Of a stretch of DNA of 64,000 nucleotides, positions 17,619 through 25,734 are shown in pieces. Position 1 is the first letter of the stretch, and each line of letters opens with the position of its first letter. Below the pieces are notes generated by a model. The model made no database searches, was not told the DNA's origin, and was given only the letters and a program-made list of their open reading frames with translations. This stretch comes from DATARH01 sp963789255. Lineage in GTDB: Bacteria > Pseudomonadota > Alphaproteobacteria > ATCC43930 > CGMCC-115725. Made by a program: the position numbers and the translations under genes. Where the stretch lies: assembly GCA_963789255.1 (NCBI GenBank), contig CAWBJW010000002.1, forward strand, positions 806,001-870,000, written 5' to 3'.

Positions 17619-18962
17619 TCAGCGCCGTCCTCGCAGCTTCGCCTTTTTGATCAACCCTTCATATTGATGGGCGAGCAGGTGCGAATGGATCTGCGCCACG
17701 GTATCCATCGTGACGCTGACGACGATCAACAGGCTGGTCCCGCCGAAATAGAACGGCACCGAATATTGCGAGATCAGAATCTCCGGCAGAATGCACACCG
17801 CCGAGAGGTAGATGGCGCCGAACACCGTGATCCGGGTCAGCACGTAATCGAGATAGTCCGCGGTGTTTTTGCCCGGCCGAATGCCGGGGATGAAACCGCC
17901 GTATTTGCGCAGATTGTCGGCGGTCTCGGCCGGGTTGAAGACGATCGCGGTGTAGAAGAAGCAGAAGAACACGATGAGGCTGACGTAAAGCGTCATGTAG
18001 AGCGGCGTGCCATGCGCCAGATAGCCGGTGATCGTGCCGATCCAGCCAAAGCTTTGGCCGCTCGCCTCGAAGCTCGCGATCGAGGCGGGCAGCAGCAACA
18101 GCGAGGAGGCGAAAATCGGCGGGATCACGCCCGAGGTGTTGAGCTTCAGCGGCAAATGCGAGGCCTCGCCGCCGAACATCCGGTTGCCCTGCTGACGCTT
18201 TGGGTATTGGACGAGGATGCGACGCTGCGCCCGCTCCATGAAGACGATGACCGCAACCACGGCGACCGACATCAGCAGGAAGAAGATGATGAAGACGCTC
18301 GACAGCGCGCCGGTGCGGCCGAGTTCGAGGGTCGATGCCAAGGCATGCGGCAGGTTGGCGACGATGCCGGACATGATGATCAGCGAGATGCCGTTGCCGA
18401 TGCCGCGCGCGGTGATCTGCTCGCCGAGCCACATCAGGAACACGGTCCCGCCGGTCAATGTGATGACCGTCACGAAGCGGAAGAAGAACCCCGGGTCGAT
18501 CACCGCCGACTGGGTGCCGGAGCGCATCCCTTCGAGCCCGACCGCGATGCCGTAGGCCTGAACCGCAGCAAGCAGGACCGTGCCGTATCGGGTGTACTGG
18601 TTAAGCTTCTTGCGCCCGCTCTCGCCTTCCTTCTTCAGGGCTTCCAGCGTCGGCGAGACCGCGGTCAAGAGCTGAATGATGATCGAGGCCGAGATGTACG
18701 GCATGATGGCGAGCGCAAAGATCGTCATGCGCCCGAGCGCCCCGCCCGAGAACATATCGAACATGCCGAGAATGCCGCCCGCGTTGCGCGCGAAGATGTC
18801 GTGCAGGATCGCCGGATCGATGCCGGGGATCGGGATATAGGTTCCAAGGCGATAGATGACGAGCGCGGCGAGAGTGAACCAAATACGGTTCTTCAGCTCG
18901 GTGGCCTTCGAAAAGGCCGAGAGATTTATGCTGGCAGCGAGCTGTTCGGCGGCTGACGCCAT
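17619..18962 (-). CDS. secY: protein translocase subunit SecY
   Basis: 447 residues with ten predicted membrane helices. Signatures are YRLGTYIPIPGID, FSGGALGRMTIFALAIMPYI, SIIIQLL, and the cytoplasmic loop VQYPKRQQGNRMFGGE needed for SecA and ribosome binding. The C-terminus ends KKAKLRGRR. Central pore of the Sec translocon with SecE (44699-44896). Follows rplO in the spc operon. Confidence 0.97.
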   Translation of the reverse strand: MASAAEQLAASINLSAFSKATELKNRIWFTLAALVIYRLGTYIPIPGIDPAILHDIFARNAGGILGMFDMFSGGALGRMTIFALAIMPYISASIIIQLLTAVSPTLEALKKEGESGRKKLNQYTRYGTVLLAAVQAYGIAVGLEGMRSGTQSAVIDPGFFFRFVTVITLTGGTVFLMWLGEQITARGIGNGISLIIMSGIVANLPHALASTLELGRTGALSSVFIIFFLLMSVAVVAVIVFMERAQRRILVQYPKRQQGNRMFGGEASHLPLKLNTSGVIPPIFASSLLLLPASIASFEASGQSFGWIGTITGYLAHGTPLYMTLYVSLIVFFCFFYTAIVFNPAETADNLRKYGGFIPGIRPGKNTADYLDYVLTRITVFGAIYLSAVCILPEILISQYSVPFYFGGTSLLIVVSVTMDTVAQIHSHLLAHQYEGLIKKAKLRGRR

Positions 18963-19042
18963 TATGTCTCATCCTCACCCAAGAGCGGCGCTGCGCAAGA
19001 CACGCGCCGGGAGCGATTCCGCTGCCGCGAGCCGGGTCTCGC

Positions 19043-19552
19043 TCAGGACTCCGGCGCCTCGGCCACGGCCGCGGTCCTCGCGTTGGTGGCTGCGCCGCGC
19101 TGGACGACCTTGCCGCCCGCCGCTTCGACCGCCGCAATCGCCGTTTGCGACGCGCCGGCGACCTCGATCGTAATCGCGGCGGTGAGCTTGCCCTTGGCCA
19201 ACAGGCGGACGCCGTCGCCCTGCCGGCGCAGCACGCCCGCCGCGACGAGCCTGGCGCCATCGACCGCGCCCTCATTGCTGAGCTTTCCGGCGTCGAGGGC
19301 CTGCTGCAGGCGGCCGAGGTTCACCACCTGGAAGTCCTTCTGGAAGAGCTTGTTGTTGAAGCCGCGCTTCGGCAGCCGGCGATGCAGCGGCGTCTGCCCG
19401 CCCTCAAAGCCATTGAGCGCGACCCCGGTGCGCGCGGTCTGCCCCTTGCCGCCCCGGCCCGAGGTCTTGCCCTTGCCCGACCCGATGCCACGCCCGACCC
19501 GCTTCGCCCGGTAATGGGCGCCCGCATTGTCCCTGATCTCGTTGAGCTTCAT
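19043..19552 (-). CDS. rplO: 50S ribosomal protein L15
   Basis: 169 residues: MKLNEIRDNAGAHYRAKRVGRGIGSGKGKTSGRG-type N-terminus (Gly/Lys-rich, RNA-binding), then FEGGQTPLHRRLPKRGFNN and a C-terminal TIEVAGASQTAIAAVEAAGG. The tail of about 20 residues (RTAAVAEAPES) is longer than in E. coli. Unusually, a palindromic repeat lies between it and rpmD upstream. Confidence 0.97.
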   Translation of the reverse strand: MKLNEIRDNAGAHYRAKRVGRGIGSGKGKTSGRGGKGQTARTGVALNGFEGGQTPLHRRLPKRGFNNKLFQKDFQVVNLGRLQQALDAGKLSNEGAVDGARLVAAGVLRRQGDGVRLLAKGKLTAAITIEVAGASQTAIAAVEAAGGKVVQRGAATNARTAAVAEAPES

Positions 19553-19593
19553 CGTATTGAGTTCCTGCTCTCGGCCCGCCGTCCGGCCCCTTC

Positions 19594-19666
19594 CACCGTC
19601 ATCCCCGGGCTTGACCCGGGGATCTGCCAGATGGCCGGGTCAAGCCCGGCCATGACGCGGTGATGG
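19594..19666. repeat. palindromic repeat inside the spc operon
   Basis: Two hairpins in tandem: CCCCGGG/CCCGGGG around CTTGA (19603-19621) and ATGGCCGGG/CCCGGCCAT around TCAAG (19631-19653), enclosed by imperfectly paired CACCGTCAT and ATGACGCGGTG. The same core (CCGGG-CTTGA-CCCGG and its mirror) forms the element at 60065-60150, so this is a dispersed family. Position between rpmD and rplO means it is transcribed with the operon. Confidence 0.75.
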
Positions 19667-19692
19667 AGGGAACCCGGACTCTGATGCACCTT

Positions 19693-19887
19693 CTATCCCT
19701 CGTCCACCACCCGCACGAGGTGCTTGACTTTGCTGATCATGCCGCGCACCGACGGCGTGTCTTCGAGCGTGCGCTGCCGGTGCCGCTTGTTGAGCCCGAG
19801 CCCTTTGAGGGTCGCCTCCTGATCGGCGCGGCGGCCGATCGGGCTGCCGGACTGGACGACGGTGATCGTCTTCTTGGTGTCCGTCAT
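19693..19887 (-). CDS. rpmD: 50S ribosomal protein L30
   Basis: 64 residues: KTITVVQSGSPIGRR, then GLGLNKRHRQRTLEDTPSVRG, the L30 core, and KVKHLVRVVDEG. Start overlaps the rpsE stop by 4 bases. It is a small 50S protein absent from some bacteria but normal in the alpha class. Confidence 0.95.
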   Translation of the reverse strand: MTDTKKTITVVQSGSPIGRRADQEATLKGLGLNKRHRQRTLEDTPSVRGMISKVKHLVRVVDEG

Positions 19888-20459
19888 GCCGTCTCTCGCG
19901 TTTCGGCGTCGCGGCGGCCGAGGATCTCGGCGACCTTCTTGCCGCGGCGCGCCGCCACCGCCCGCGGGCTGGTGACATGGCCGAGCGCCGCGAAAGTCGC
20001 CTTGATCATGTTGTGCGGGTTCGAGCTGCCGACCGACTTCGCCACCACGTCCTGCACCCCGAGCGCCTCGAAAATCGCCCGCATCGGTCCGCCGGCGATG
20101 ATGCCGGTGCCGGGCTTGGCGGCCCGCACGATCACCCGGCCGGCGCCGTAGGAATCGGCGATGTCGTGATGCAGGGTGCGACCCTCGCGCAGCGGTACCC
20201 GGATCATGCTCTTGCGCGCCTGCTCGGTCGCCTTGCGGATCGCCTCGGGCACCTCGCGCGCCTTGCCCGCGCCGTAGCCGACCCGGCCCTTGCGGTCGCC
20301 GACGATGACGAGGGCGGCAAACCCGAACCGCCGTCCGCCCTTGACGACCTTGGCCACCCGATTGATGTTGACCAGCTTTTCGGTGAATTCGCTTTCCTCG
20401 CGCTCGCGCGGCTGGCTCTCGCCATCGCGCCTGCGCCCATCCCGTTGCGTGCGTGCCAT
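19884..20459 (-). CDS. rpsE: 30S ribosomal protein S5
   Basis: 191 residues from ATG 20459 (MARTQRDGRRRDGES); the frame stays open upstream into rplR, but this start is directly after the rplR stop and fits the family. An N-terminal basic arm is followed by EFTEKLVNINRVAKVVKGGRR-type dsRBD, AGKAREVPEAIRKA and SSNPHNMIKATF. S5 helps proofreading and helicase activity at the mRNA entry. Confidence 0.96.
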   Translation of the reverse strand: MARTQRDGRRRDGESQPREREESEFTEKLVNINRVAKVVKGGRRFGFAALVIVGDRKGRVGYGAGKAREVPEAIRKATEQARKSMIRVPLREGRTLHHDIADSYGAGRVIVRAAKPGTGIIAGGPMRAIFEALGVQDVVAKSVGSSNPHNMIKATFAALGHVTSPRAVAARRGKKVAEILGRRDAETRETA

Positions 20460-20469
20460 CGGACCCCTC

Positions 20470-20847
20470 TCAGAACTCGAGCCCGCCCTCGCGGGCGGCA
20501 TCGGCCAAGGCCTTGACCCGGCCGTGATACAGATAAGCGCCACGGTCGAACACGATGCGCGCGACCCCCGCCACCTTGGCACGTTCGGCGAGCAGCTTGC
20601 CGACCGCGGTGGCCGCTGCGGTATCGGCCCCGGTCTTCAGAACGGGCTTGAGGCCGGCATCGAGAGTCGAGGCCGCGGCAAGCGTTCGCCCGGCCGCATC
20701 GTCGATGATCTGCGCATAGATGTGCCGCGACGAACGGAATACCGACAGCCGTGCGCGGCCTTTCGCCGCCCGCCGCAGCTTGAAGCGGACGCGTTCGCGG
20801 CGGCGGCGGAACAGCGCATCTGGTTTGTTCGACCCATTTTTTGCCAT
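20470..20847 (-). CDS. rplR: 50S ribosomal protein L18
   Basis: 125 residues starting at ATG 20847 (MAKNGSNKPDALFRRRRERV). Contains RLSVFRSSRHIYAQIID, the 5S rRNA-binding face, and the C-terminal FDRGAYLYHGRVKALADAAREGGLEF-type end. Ten bases separate it from rpsE and seven from rplF. Confidence 0.96.
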   Translation of the reverse strand: MAKNGSNKPDALFRRRRERVRFKLRRAAKGRARLSVFRSSRHIYAQIIDDAAGRTLAAASTLDAGLKPVLKTGADTAAATAVGKLLAERAKVAGVARIVFDRGAYLYHGRVKALADAAREGGLEF

Positions 20848-20854
20848 GGCGGTG

Positions 20855-21388
20855 CTACTTCTTCTTGCCTTCCTTGCGGCGGACCGTCTCGTCGCGGTAC
20901 TTGACCCCCTTGCCCTTGTAAGGCTCGGGCGGGCGGAACGAGCGGATCTCCGCGGCGACCTGGCCGACGCGCTGGCGATCGGCGCCGCTGATCGTGATCG
21001 CGGTCGGCCGCTCGCAGGTGATCCGCACATCCTGGGGGATCGGATAGGCAACGTCGTGGCTGTAGCCGAGCTGCAGGTTGAGGGTGTCGCCTTGCACCGC
21101 GGCGCGATAGCCGACGCCGTTGATGTCGAGGTTGCGGGTGAAGCCGGTGGCGACGCCGGTGACCATGTTGTTGACCAGCGCCCGCGTCGTGCCCCACATC
21201 GCCCGCGCGTGCTTCGACTCGCTGTTCGGCGCGATCGTCACCGCGCCGTCGGCGATCGTCGCGGTCACCTCATTGCTGACAAGGAGGCTCAACGTACCGA
21301 GCCTGCCGTTGGCGGTCAGGATCTGCCCCGCCAGATCGACCGCCACGCCTTCGGGGATCGCTACGGGGTTCTTGCCAATCCGCGACAT
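20855..21388 (-). CDS. rplF: 50S ribosomal protein L6
   Basis: 177 residues, begins MSRIGKNPVAIPEGVAVDL with the tandem L6 repeats, RALVNNMVTGVATGF and the signature RPPEPYKGKGVKYRDE near the C-terminus. Binds 23S rRNA near the factor-binding site. spc operon, between rpsH and rplR. Confidence 0.97.
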   Translation of the reverse strand: MSRIGKNPVAIPEGVAVDLAGQILTANGRLGTLSLLVSNEVTATIADGAVTIAPNSESKHARAMWGTTRALVNNMVTGVATGFTRNLDINGVGYRAAVQGDTLNLQLGYSHDVAYPIPQDVRITCERPTAITISGADRQRVGQVAAEIRSFRPPEPYKGKGVKYRDETVRRKEGKKK

Positions 21389-21406
21389 CGCGCTGTTCCC
21401 TTTTCC

Positions 21407-21805
21407 TCAGAACACCCGGCACAACACCTCGCCGCCGACCTTGGCGACGCGGGCTTCGTTGTCCGACATGACCCCGCGCGGGGTCGACAGGATCGATATG
21501 CCGAGCCCGTTATAAACTCGCGGCAGGTCGGCCAGCTTCGAATAGACGCGCCGCCCCGGCTTCGAAATCCGCGAGATTTCGCGGATCACCGGCTCGCCGT
21601 CGACATATTTCAACTCGATCTTGAGTTCGGCGACGCCCGGGCGAACCTGCTCGCGCGTGAAGCCCCTGATATAGCCCTCGCGCCTCAGCACTTCGAGGAC
21701 ATTGGCACGAAAATGCGACGCCGGGGCGGCGACGACAGCCTGGCGCGCCCGCTGCCCATTGCGGATTCGGGTCAGCATGTCGCCCAGCGGATCGCTCATC
21801 GTCAT
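21407..21805 (-). CDS. rpsH: 30S ribosomal protein S8
   Basis: 132 residues: MTMSDPLGDMLTRIRNGQRA, REGYIRGF, and the conserved C-terminal STPRGVMSDNEARVAKVGGE segment. In E. coli S8 is the translational repressor of the spc operon by binding rplE mRNA; whether that holds here was not tested. The start at 21805 gives two alternative Met codons three residues apart. Confidence 0.97.
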   Translation of the reverse strand: MTMSDPLGDMLTRIRNGQRARQAVVAAPASHFRANVLEVLRREGYIRGFTREQVRPGVAELKIELKYVDGEPVIREISRISKPGRRVYSKLADLPRVYNGLGISILSTPRGVMSDNEARVAKVGGEVLCRVF

Positions 21806-21818
21806 GGCTCGCCTCCCT

Positions 21819-22124
21819 TCACCAGCTCGACTTAAGCATGCCGGGGATCTGGCCGGCCGAGGCCAGATCGCGCACCGCGATCCGCGATAGCCTGAACTTG
21901 CGGTAGTAGCCGCGCGGCCGGCCGGTCAGCGAGCAGCGGTTGCGGACCCGCGTTCGAGAGCTGTTGCGCGGCAGCTCGGAGAGCTTCAGCTGCGCCTCGA
22001 AGCGATCTTCCGGCGCCGCATCGCGGTCGCGCGCGAGCGCCTTGAGGCGCTCCCGGCGTGGTGCGAGCTGCTTGGTCAGCTTGGCGCGGCGGGCGTTTTT
22101 TTCGATCGAACTCTTCTTTGCCAT
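21819..22124 (-). CDS. rpsN: 30S ribosomal protein S14
   Basis: 101 residues, the long zinc-free form: no CxxC pairs, and the C-terminus reads RNRCSLTGRPRGYYRKFRLSRIAVRDLA. N-terminus MAKKSSIEKNARRAKLTKQLA. Required late in 30S assembly. Between rplE and rpsH. Confidence 0.96.
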   Translation of the reverse strand: MAKKSSIEKNARRAKLTKQLAPRRERLKALARDRDAAPEDRFEAQLKLSELPRNSSRTRVRNRCSLTGRPRGYYRKFRLSRIAVRDLASAGQIPGMLKSSW

Positions 22125-22148
22125 GGGAACCTGAAACCCCGCGGGCGA

Positions 22149-22688
22149 TCAATTCGTGAAGGGCATTTCGAAGGCCTTGAGCAGCGCCTTGGCCTCGGCA
22201 TCGGTTTTCGCCGACGTGACGATGACGATATCCATCCCGCGCACGCTATCGACCTTGTCGTAATCGACCTCGGGGAAAACCAGCTGTTCCTTGAGGCCGA
22301 GCGCGTAATTGCCGCGCCCGTCGAAGCTCTTCGGCGACACGCCGCGGAAATCGCGCACCCGCGGCAACGCCACGGTGATCAGCCGGTCGAGAAACTCGTA
22401 CATGCGTTGCCGCCGCAAGGTCACCTTGACGCCGATTGGCATGTTCTGGCGCAGCTTGAAGGTCGCGATCGAGCGCTTGGCCCGTATCACCACCGGATGT
22501 TGGCCGGCAATCGCGGTCAGATCGCCGACGGCGGCGTCGATCTTCTTGGCGTCCTGCACCGCCTCGCCGACGCCCATATTGACGACGATCTTGTCAAGGC
22601 GCGGCACCTGCATCGGGTTCTCGTAGCCGAACTCCTGCATCAAGGCGGGCCGGACGACCTGATGATAGCGCTCCTGCAAGCGGGTCAT
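22149..22688 (-). CDS. rplE: 50S ribosomal protein L5
   Basis: 179 residues: MTRLQERYHQVVRPALMQEF, VPRLDKIVVNMGVGEA, and GRGNYALGLKEQLVFPEV with the end TDAEAKALLKAFEMPF. Binds 5S rRNA and contacts P-site tRNA. Lies directly after the frameshifted rplX. Confidence 0.97.
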   Translation of the reverse strand: MTRLQERYHQVVRPALMQEFGYENPMQVPRLDKIVVNMGVGEAVQDAKKIDAAVGDLTAIAGQHPVVIRAKRSIATFKLRQNMPIGVKVTLRRQRMYEFLDRLITVALPRVRDFRGVSPKSFDGRGNYALGLKEQLVFPEVDYDKVDSVRGMDIVIVTSAKTDAEAKALLKAFEMPFTN

Positions 22689-22698
22689 GCGGGGTCTC

Positions 22699-23020
22699 TC
22701 ATTTGTCGATCACCTCGCCCGACCGGCGAGCGATGCGGACCTTGCGGCCATTTTCGAGAATCTTGTAGCCGACCCGCGTCGGCTTGCCCGATTGCGGGTC
22801 GATATGCGCGAGATTGGAGACGTGGATCGTCGAGCTCCTTGTCGACGATGCCGCCGGGGTCGCCCATCCGCGGCTTGGTATGCCGGCGCGCGACGTGGAC
22901 GCCCTGCACGACGAGCCGCGCCTCCGCCGGGAAGACGCGCAGCACCTCGCCCGACTTGCCCTTGTCGCGCCCGCTGATGACAACGACGTTGTCGCCCTTC
23001 TTGATCTTCATCTTCGGCAT
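22699..23020 (-). CDS. rplX: 50S ribosomal protein L24 (frameshifted)
   Basis: The N-terminal KOW domain is clear (MPKMKIKKGDNVVVISGRDKGKSG). The frame breaks near 22830-22836 after GGIVDKE and continues as STIHVSNLAHIDPQSGKPTRVGYK, ending RRSGEVIDK. Removing one base gives 106 residues, the standard size. L24 starts 50S assembly, so a true null is unlikely and a sequence error is favoured. Four bases follow the rplN stop. Confidence 0.9.
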
Positions 23021-23023
23021 GGC

Positions 23024-23392
23024 TCAGAGGACCTCGGGGGCGAGCGAGACGATCTTCATGAAGCGCCGCGCCCGCAATTCGCGCGTGACCGGCCCGAAGA
23101 TGCGCGTCCCGATCGGCTCGCCCTGATGGGTGATCAGCACCGCCGCGTTGCGATCGAAGCGAATGGCACTGCCGTCCGCCCGGCGGATCTCCTTCGCGGT
23201 GCGCACGATGACGGCGCGATGCACATCGCCTTTCTTGACGCGGCCGCGCGGGATGGCCTCCTTGACCGAGACGATGATGACGTCGCCGACGGTCGCGGTC
23301 CGGCGCTTCGAGCCGCCCAGCACCTTGATGCACTGGACCCGGCGCGCACCGGAATTGTCGGCGACGTCGAGATTGGTCTGCATCTGGATCAT
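23024..23392 (-). CDS. rplN: 50S ribosomal protein L14
   Basis: 122 residues from ATG 23392: MIQMQTNLDVADNSGARRVQC, GGSKRRTATVGDVI, KGDVHRAVIVR, and the end FMKIVSLAPEVL. A longer frame upstream overlaps rpsQ and is not used. Start overlaps the rpsQ stop by four bases. L14 forms bridge B5/B8 and is the RsfS docking site. Confidence 0.97.
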   Translation of the reverse strand: MIQMQTNLDVADNSGARRVQCIKVLGGSKRRTATVGDVIIVSVKEAIPRGRVKKGDVHRAVIVRTAKEIRRADGSAIRFDRNAAVLITHQGEPIGTRIFGPVTRELRARRFMKIVSLAPEVL

Positions 23393-23688
23393 GCGGCGTC
23401 CCCCGCCTCGTCGGCAACAGGCGCCGGCGCGGCGCGCCGTGCCGCCGCGGGATCGCCCGGTCCGCCGATCACGACCCAATGCTTGCGCTTCGACAGCGGG
23501 CGGCTTTCCTCGATCCGCACCGCATCGCCGGCGCGATAGCGGTTGTCCTCGTCATGGGCGGCATATTTTTTCGAGCGCGATACGAATTTCTTGTAGATCG
23601 GATGCATGACGCGCCGCTCGACGCGCACCACTACCGTCTTGTCGCAGGAATCGCTGACGACGACCCCCTGGAGAACACGTCTAGGCAT
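23389..23688 (-). CDS. rpsQ: 30S ribosomal protein S17
   Basis: 99 residues: MPRRVLQGVVVSDSCDKTVVV, RRVMHPIYKKFVSRSKKYAAHDE and RPLSKRKHWVV. The last 20 residues (Ala/Pro-rich, ending VADEAGDAA) extend beyond the typical end of about 80 residues. One base separates it from rpmC. Confidence 0.96.
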   Translation of the reverse strand: MPRRVLQGVVVSDSCDKTVVVRVERRVMHPIYKKFVSRSKKYAAHDEDNRYRAGDAVRIEESRPLSKRKHWVVIGGPGDPAAARRAAPAPVADEAGDAA

Positions 23689-23689
23689 C

Positions 23690-23908
23690 TTAACTCCGAG
23701 CCTCGCTCCTTGGCGGCGCCTGGCGGCGCCGCTCGCCGAGAATGGTCTTGATCCGGGCGATGTCGCGCCGCACCTGGCGCACCCGCGCGGTATTTTCGAG
23801 CTGGCCGCCGGCGCGCTGAAAACGCAGATTGAAAATCTCCTTGGCCAATTTGTCGACCTCCTCGGTCAGTTCGTCGGCCGTGCGGGCCCGCAGATCGGAC
23901 GCTTTCAT
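23690..23908 (-). CDS. rpmC: 50S ribosomal protein L29
   Basis: 72 residues from ATG 23908 (MKASDLRARTADELTEEV), with FNLRFQRAGGQLENTARVRQ, the L29 signature, and a basic tail. An in-frame GTG a few codons upstream is an alternative start. L29 lies at the tunnel exit next to L23, where trigger factor and SRP bind. Confidence 0.95.
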   Translation of the reverse strand: MKASDLRARTADELTEEVDKLAKEIFNLRFQRAGGQLENTARVRQVRRDIARIKTILGERRRQAPPRSEARS

Positions 23909-23919
23909 CCCCTTCACGG

Positions 23920-24339
23920 CTAACCCTCCTCGCCCGGCCGCGTCACGAAGCGGGTGGCGATCGGCAGCTTGGCCGCGGCGAGCTCGAAGGCTTCGCGCGC
24001 CACCTCCGGCGCGACGCCATCGAGCTCGAACATGATGCGGCCCGGTTTCACTCGGGCCACCCAGAATTCCGGCGATCCCTTGCCGCTGCCCATGCGCACC
24101 TCGGCCGGTTTGCTCGAGACAGGCACGTCCGGAAAGATCCGGATCCATACCCTGCCGACGCGGCGAATGGAGCGGGTGATCGTGCGCCGCGCCGCTTCGA
24201 TCTGGCGCGCGGTGAGCCGACCCGGATCGACCGCCTTCAAGCCATAGGCGCCGAAATTGAGCGTGGTGCCGCCCTTGGCGTCGCCGTGGATCCGGCCCTT
24301 ATGGGCCTTGCGGTATTTGCTGCGTTTGGGTGCGAGCAT
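23920..24339 (-). CDS. rplP: 50S ribosomal protein L16
   Basis: 139 residues: MLAPKRSKYRKAHKGRIHG, then RRAGRVW-like RIFPDVPVSSKPAEVRMGSGKG and VARVKPGRIMFELDG. Organises the A-site tRNA region of the 50S. Directly after rpsC (12-base gap). Confidence 0.97.
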   Translation of the reverse strand: MLAPKRSKYRKAHKGRIHGDAKGGTTLNFGAYGLKAVDPGRLTARQIEAARRTITRSIRRVGRVWIRIFPDVPVSSKPAEVRMGSGKGSPEFWVARVKPGRIMFELDGVAPEVAREAFELAAAKLPIATRFVTRPGEEG

Positions 24340-24351
24340 CGCCGCCTCGCC

Positions 24352-25056
24352 TTACCTGTTGCCGCCGGGGCGCTCGTGACCCCCGGCCGCCTGAAGTTCG
24401 TTGAGGCGCTTGTCCTGCGCCATCGGATCGTGGGCGAGGATCTCGCCCTTGAACACCCATACCTTGACGCCGCAGGTGCCATAGGTGGTCTTGGCCGTGG
24501 CCGAGCCGAAATCGACATCGGCGCGCAGCGTGTGCAGCGGCACCCGCCCTTCGCGATACCATTCCATGCGCGCGATCTCCGCACCGCCGAGCCGCCCCGA
24601 GCAATTGATCCGAATCCCCTGGGCACCGAACCGCATTGCCGATTGCACCGCCCGCTTCATCGCGCGGCGGAACGCCACCCGGCGTTCGAGCTGCTGGGCA
24701 ATCCCTTCGGCGATCAGCTTGGCCTCGATTTCGGGCTTCCTGATCTCGACGATGTTGAGGCTGACCTCGCTGTCGGTGATCTTGGCAATGTCGAGGCGCA
24801 ACTTGTCGATATCGGCGCCCTTCTTGCCGATGATGACGCCGGGGCGCGCCGAATGGAGCGTGATCCGGGTCTTCTTTGCGGCGCGCTCGATCAGCACCTT
24901 CGACACCGCCGCCTGGCTCAGGCGCCCGCCGAGAAATTTGCGCAGCTTCAAATCATCGAGCAGCTGGTTGCCGTACCCCTTACGTGCGAACCAGCGCGAA
25001 TCCCAGGTCCGGTTGATCCCGAGCCGCAGCCCGATCGGATTGACCTTCTGACCCAT
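24352..25056 (-). CDS. rpsC: 30S ribosomal protein S3
   Basis: 234 residues: MGQKVNPIGLRLGINRTWDS, KH domain with PGVIIGKKGADIDKLR, and C-terminal ARMEWYREGRVPLHTLRAD with TTYGTCGVKVWVFKGE. It lines the mRNA entry channel and acts in helicase activity. Start shares a base with the rplV stop. Confidence 0.97.
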   Translation of the reverse strand: MGQKVNPIGLRLGINRTWDSRWFARKGYGNQLLDDLKLRKFLGGRLSQAAVSKVLIERAAKKTRITLHSARPGVIIGKKGADIDKLRLDIAKITDSEVSLNIVEIRKPEIEAKLIAEGIAQQLERRVAFRRAMKRAVQSAMRFGAQGIRINCSGRLGGAEIARMEWYREGRVPLHTLRADVDFGSATAKTTYGTCGVKVWVFKGEILAHDPMAQDKRLNELQAAGGHERPGGNR

Positions 25057-25439
25057 CAGGCGATCTCCTCAGCGCGCTCGCGGACAATCACGGTCAGATG
25101 CGCGAAATGCTTCTCGACCCGCGCCGAGCGGCCGCGGCCGCGGGTGTGAAAGCGCTTCATCACGAAGGCGCGGCCGACCGTCGCCTCCTTGACATAGAGA
25201 CGGTCGACATCGAGCTGGTGGTTGTTTTCGGCATTGGCGATCGCCGCCTGCAGCACCTTCTTGACCTCATGCGCGATGCGCCGGCGCGAAAAGGTCAGCT
25301 CGGCCAGCGCCGCCGCAGCGTCCTTGCCGCGGATGGTTTGCGCGACGAGGTTCAGCTTGCGCGGGCTGGTGCGCAGGGCGCGCAGAAAGGCCAAAGCCTC
25401 GCTATCGTCAAGCCGGCGTTCGGCAGCTTGCTTACCCAT
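25056..25439 (-). CDS. rplV: 50S ribosomal protein L22
   Basis: 127 residues: LRTSPRKLNLVAQTIRGK, AIANAENNHQLDVDRLYVKEA and the tunnel beta-hairpin region GRAFVMKRFHTRGRGRSARVEK. The hairpin contains the macrolide-relevant loop and looks wild type. Overlaps the rpsS stop by 8 bases. Confidence 0.97.
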   Translation of the reverse strand: MGKQAAERRLDDSEALAFLRALRTSPRKLNLVAQTIRGKDAAAALAELTFSRRRIAHEVKKVLQAAIANAENNHQLDVDRLYVKEATVGRAFVMKRFHTRGRGRSARVEKHFAHLTVIVRERAEEIA

Positions 25440-25720
25440 TCAGCGTCCTCCGCGCCCGCTTGTCGCCGGCATGCCCGTAGAAGGTCCGGGTCGGCGCGAA
25501 CTCGCCGAATTTGTGGCCGATCATGTTCTCGGTCACCAGCACCGGGATGAATTTGTGGCCGTTATAGACGCCGAAGGTCAGACCGACGAATTGCGGAAAG
25601 ATCGTCGAGCGCCGCGACCAGGTCCGGATCACCTCATTGCGGCCCGAGCCGCGCGACTTTCTCCGCCTTCTTCAGCAGATAGCCGTCGACGAACGGGCCT
25701 TTCCATACCGAGCGTGCCAC
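25432..25720 (-). CDS. rpsS: 30S ribosomal protein S19 (frameshifted)
   Basis: The GTG at 25720 starts MARSVWKGPFVDGYLLKKAE; the frame stops early after LGPQ, but the next frame continues GRNEVIRTWSRRSTIFPQF, HKFIPVLVTENMIGHKFGEF and ends ARRTLNG. Removing one base near 25645-25652 gives 95 residues, normal for S19. The extra base lies in a G-C-rich GAGCCGCGCG context. S19 is essential, so an error in the record is likely. Confidence 0.9.
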
Positions 25721-25734
25721 GCCCTATCTCCGTC

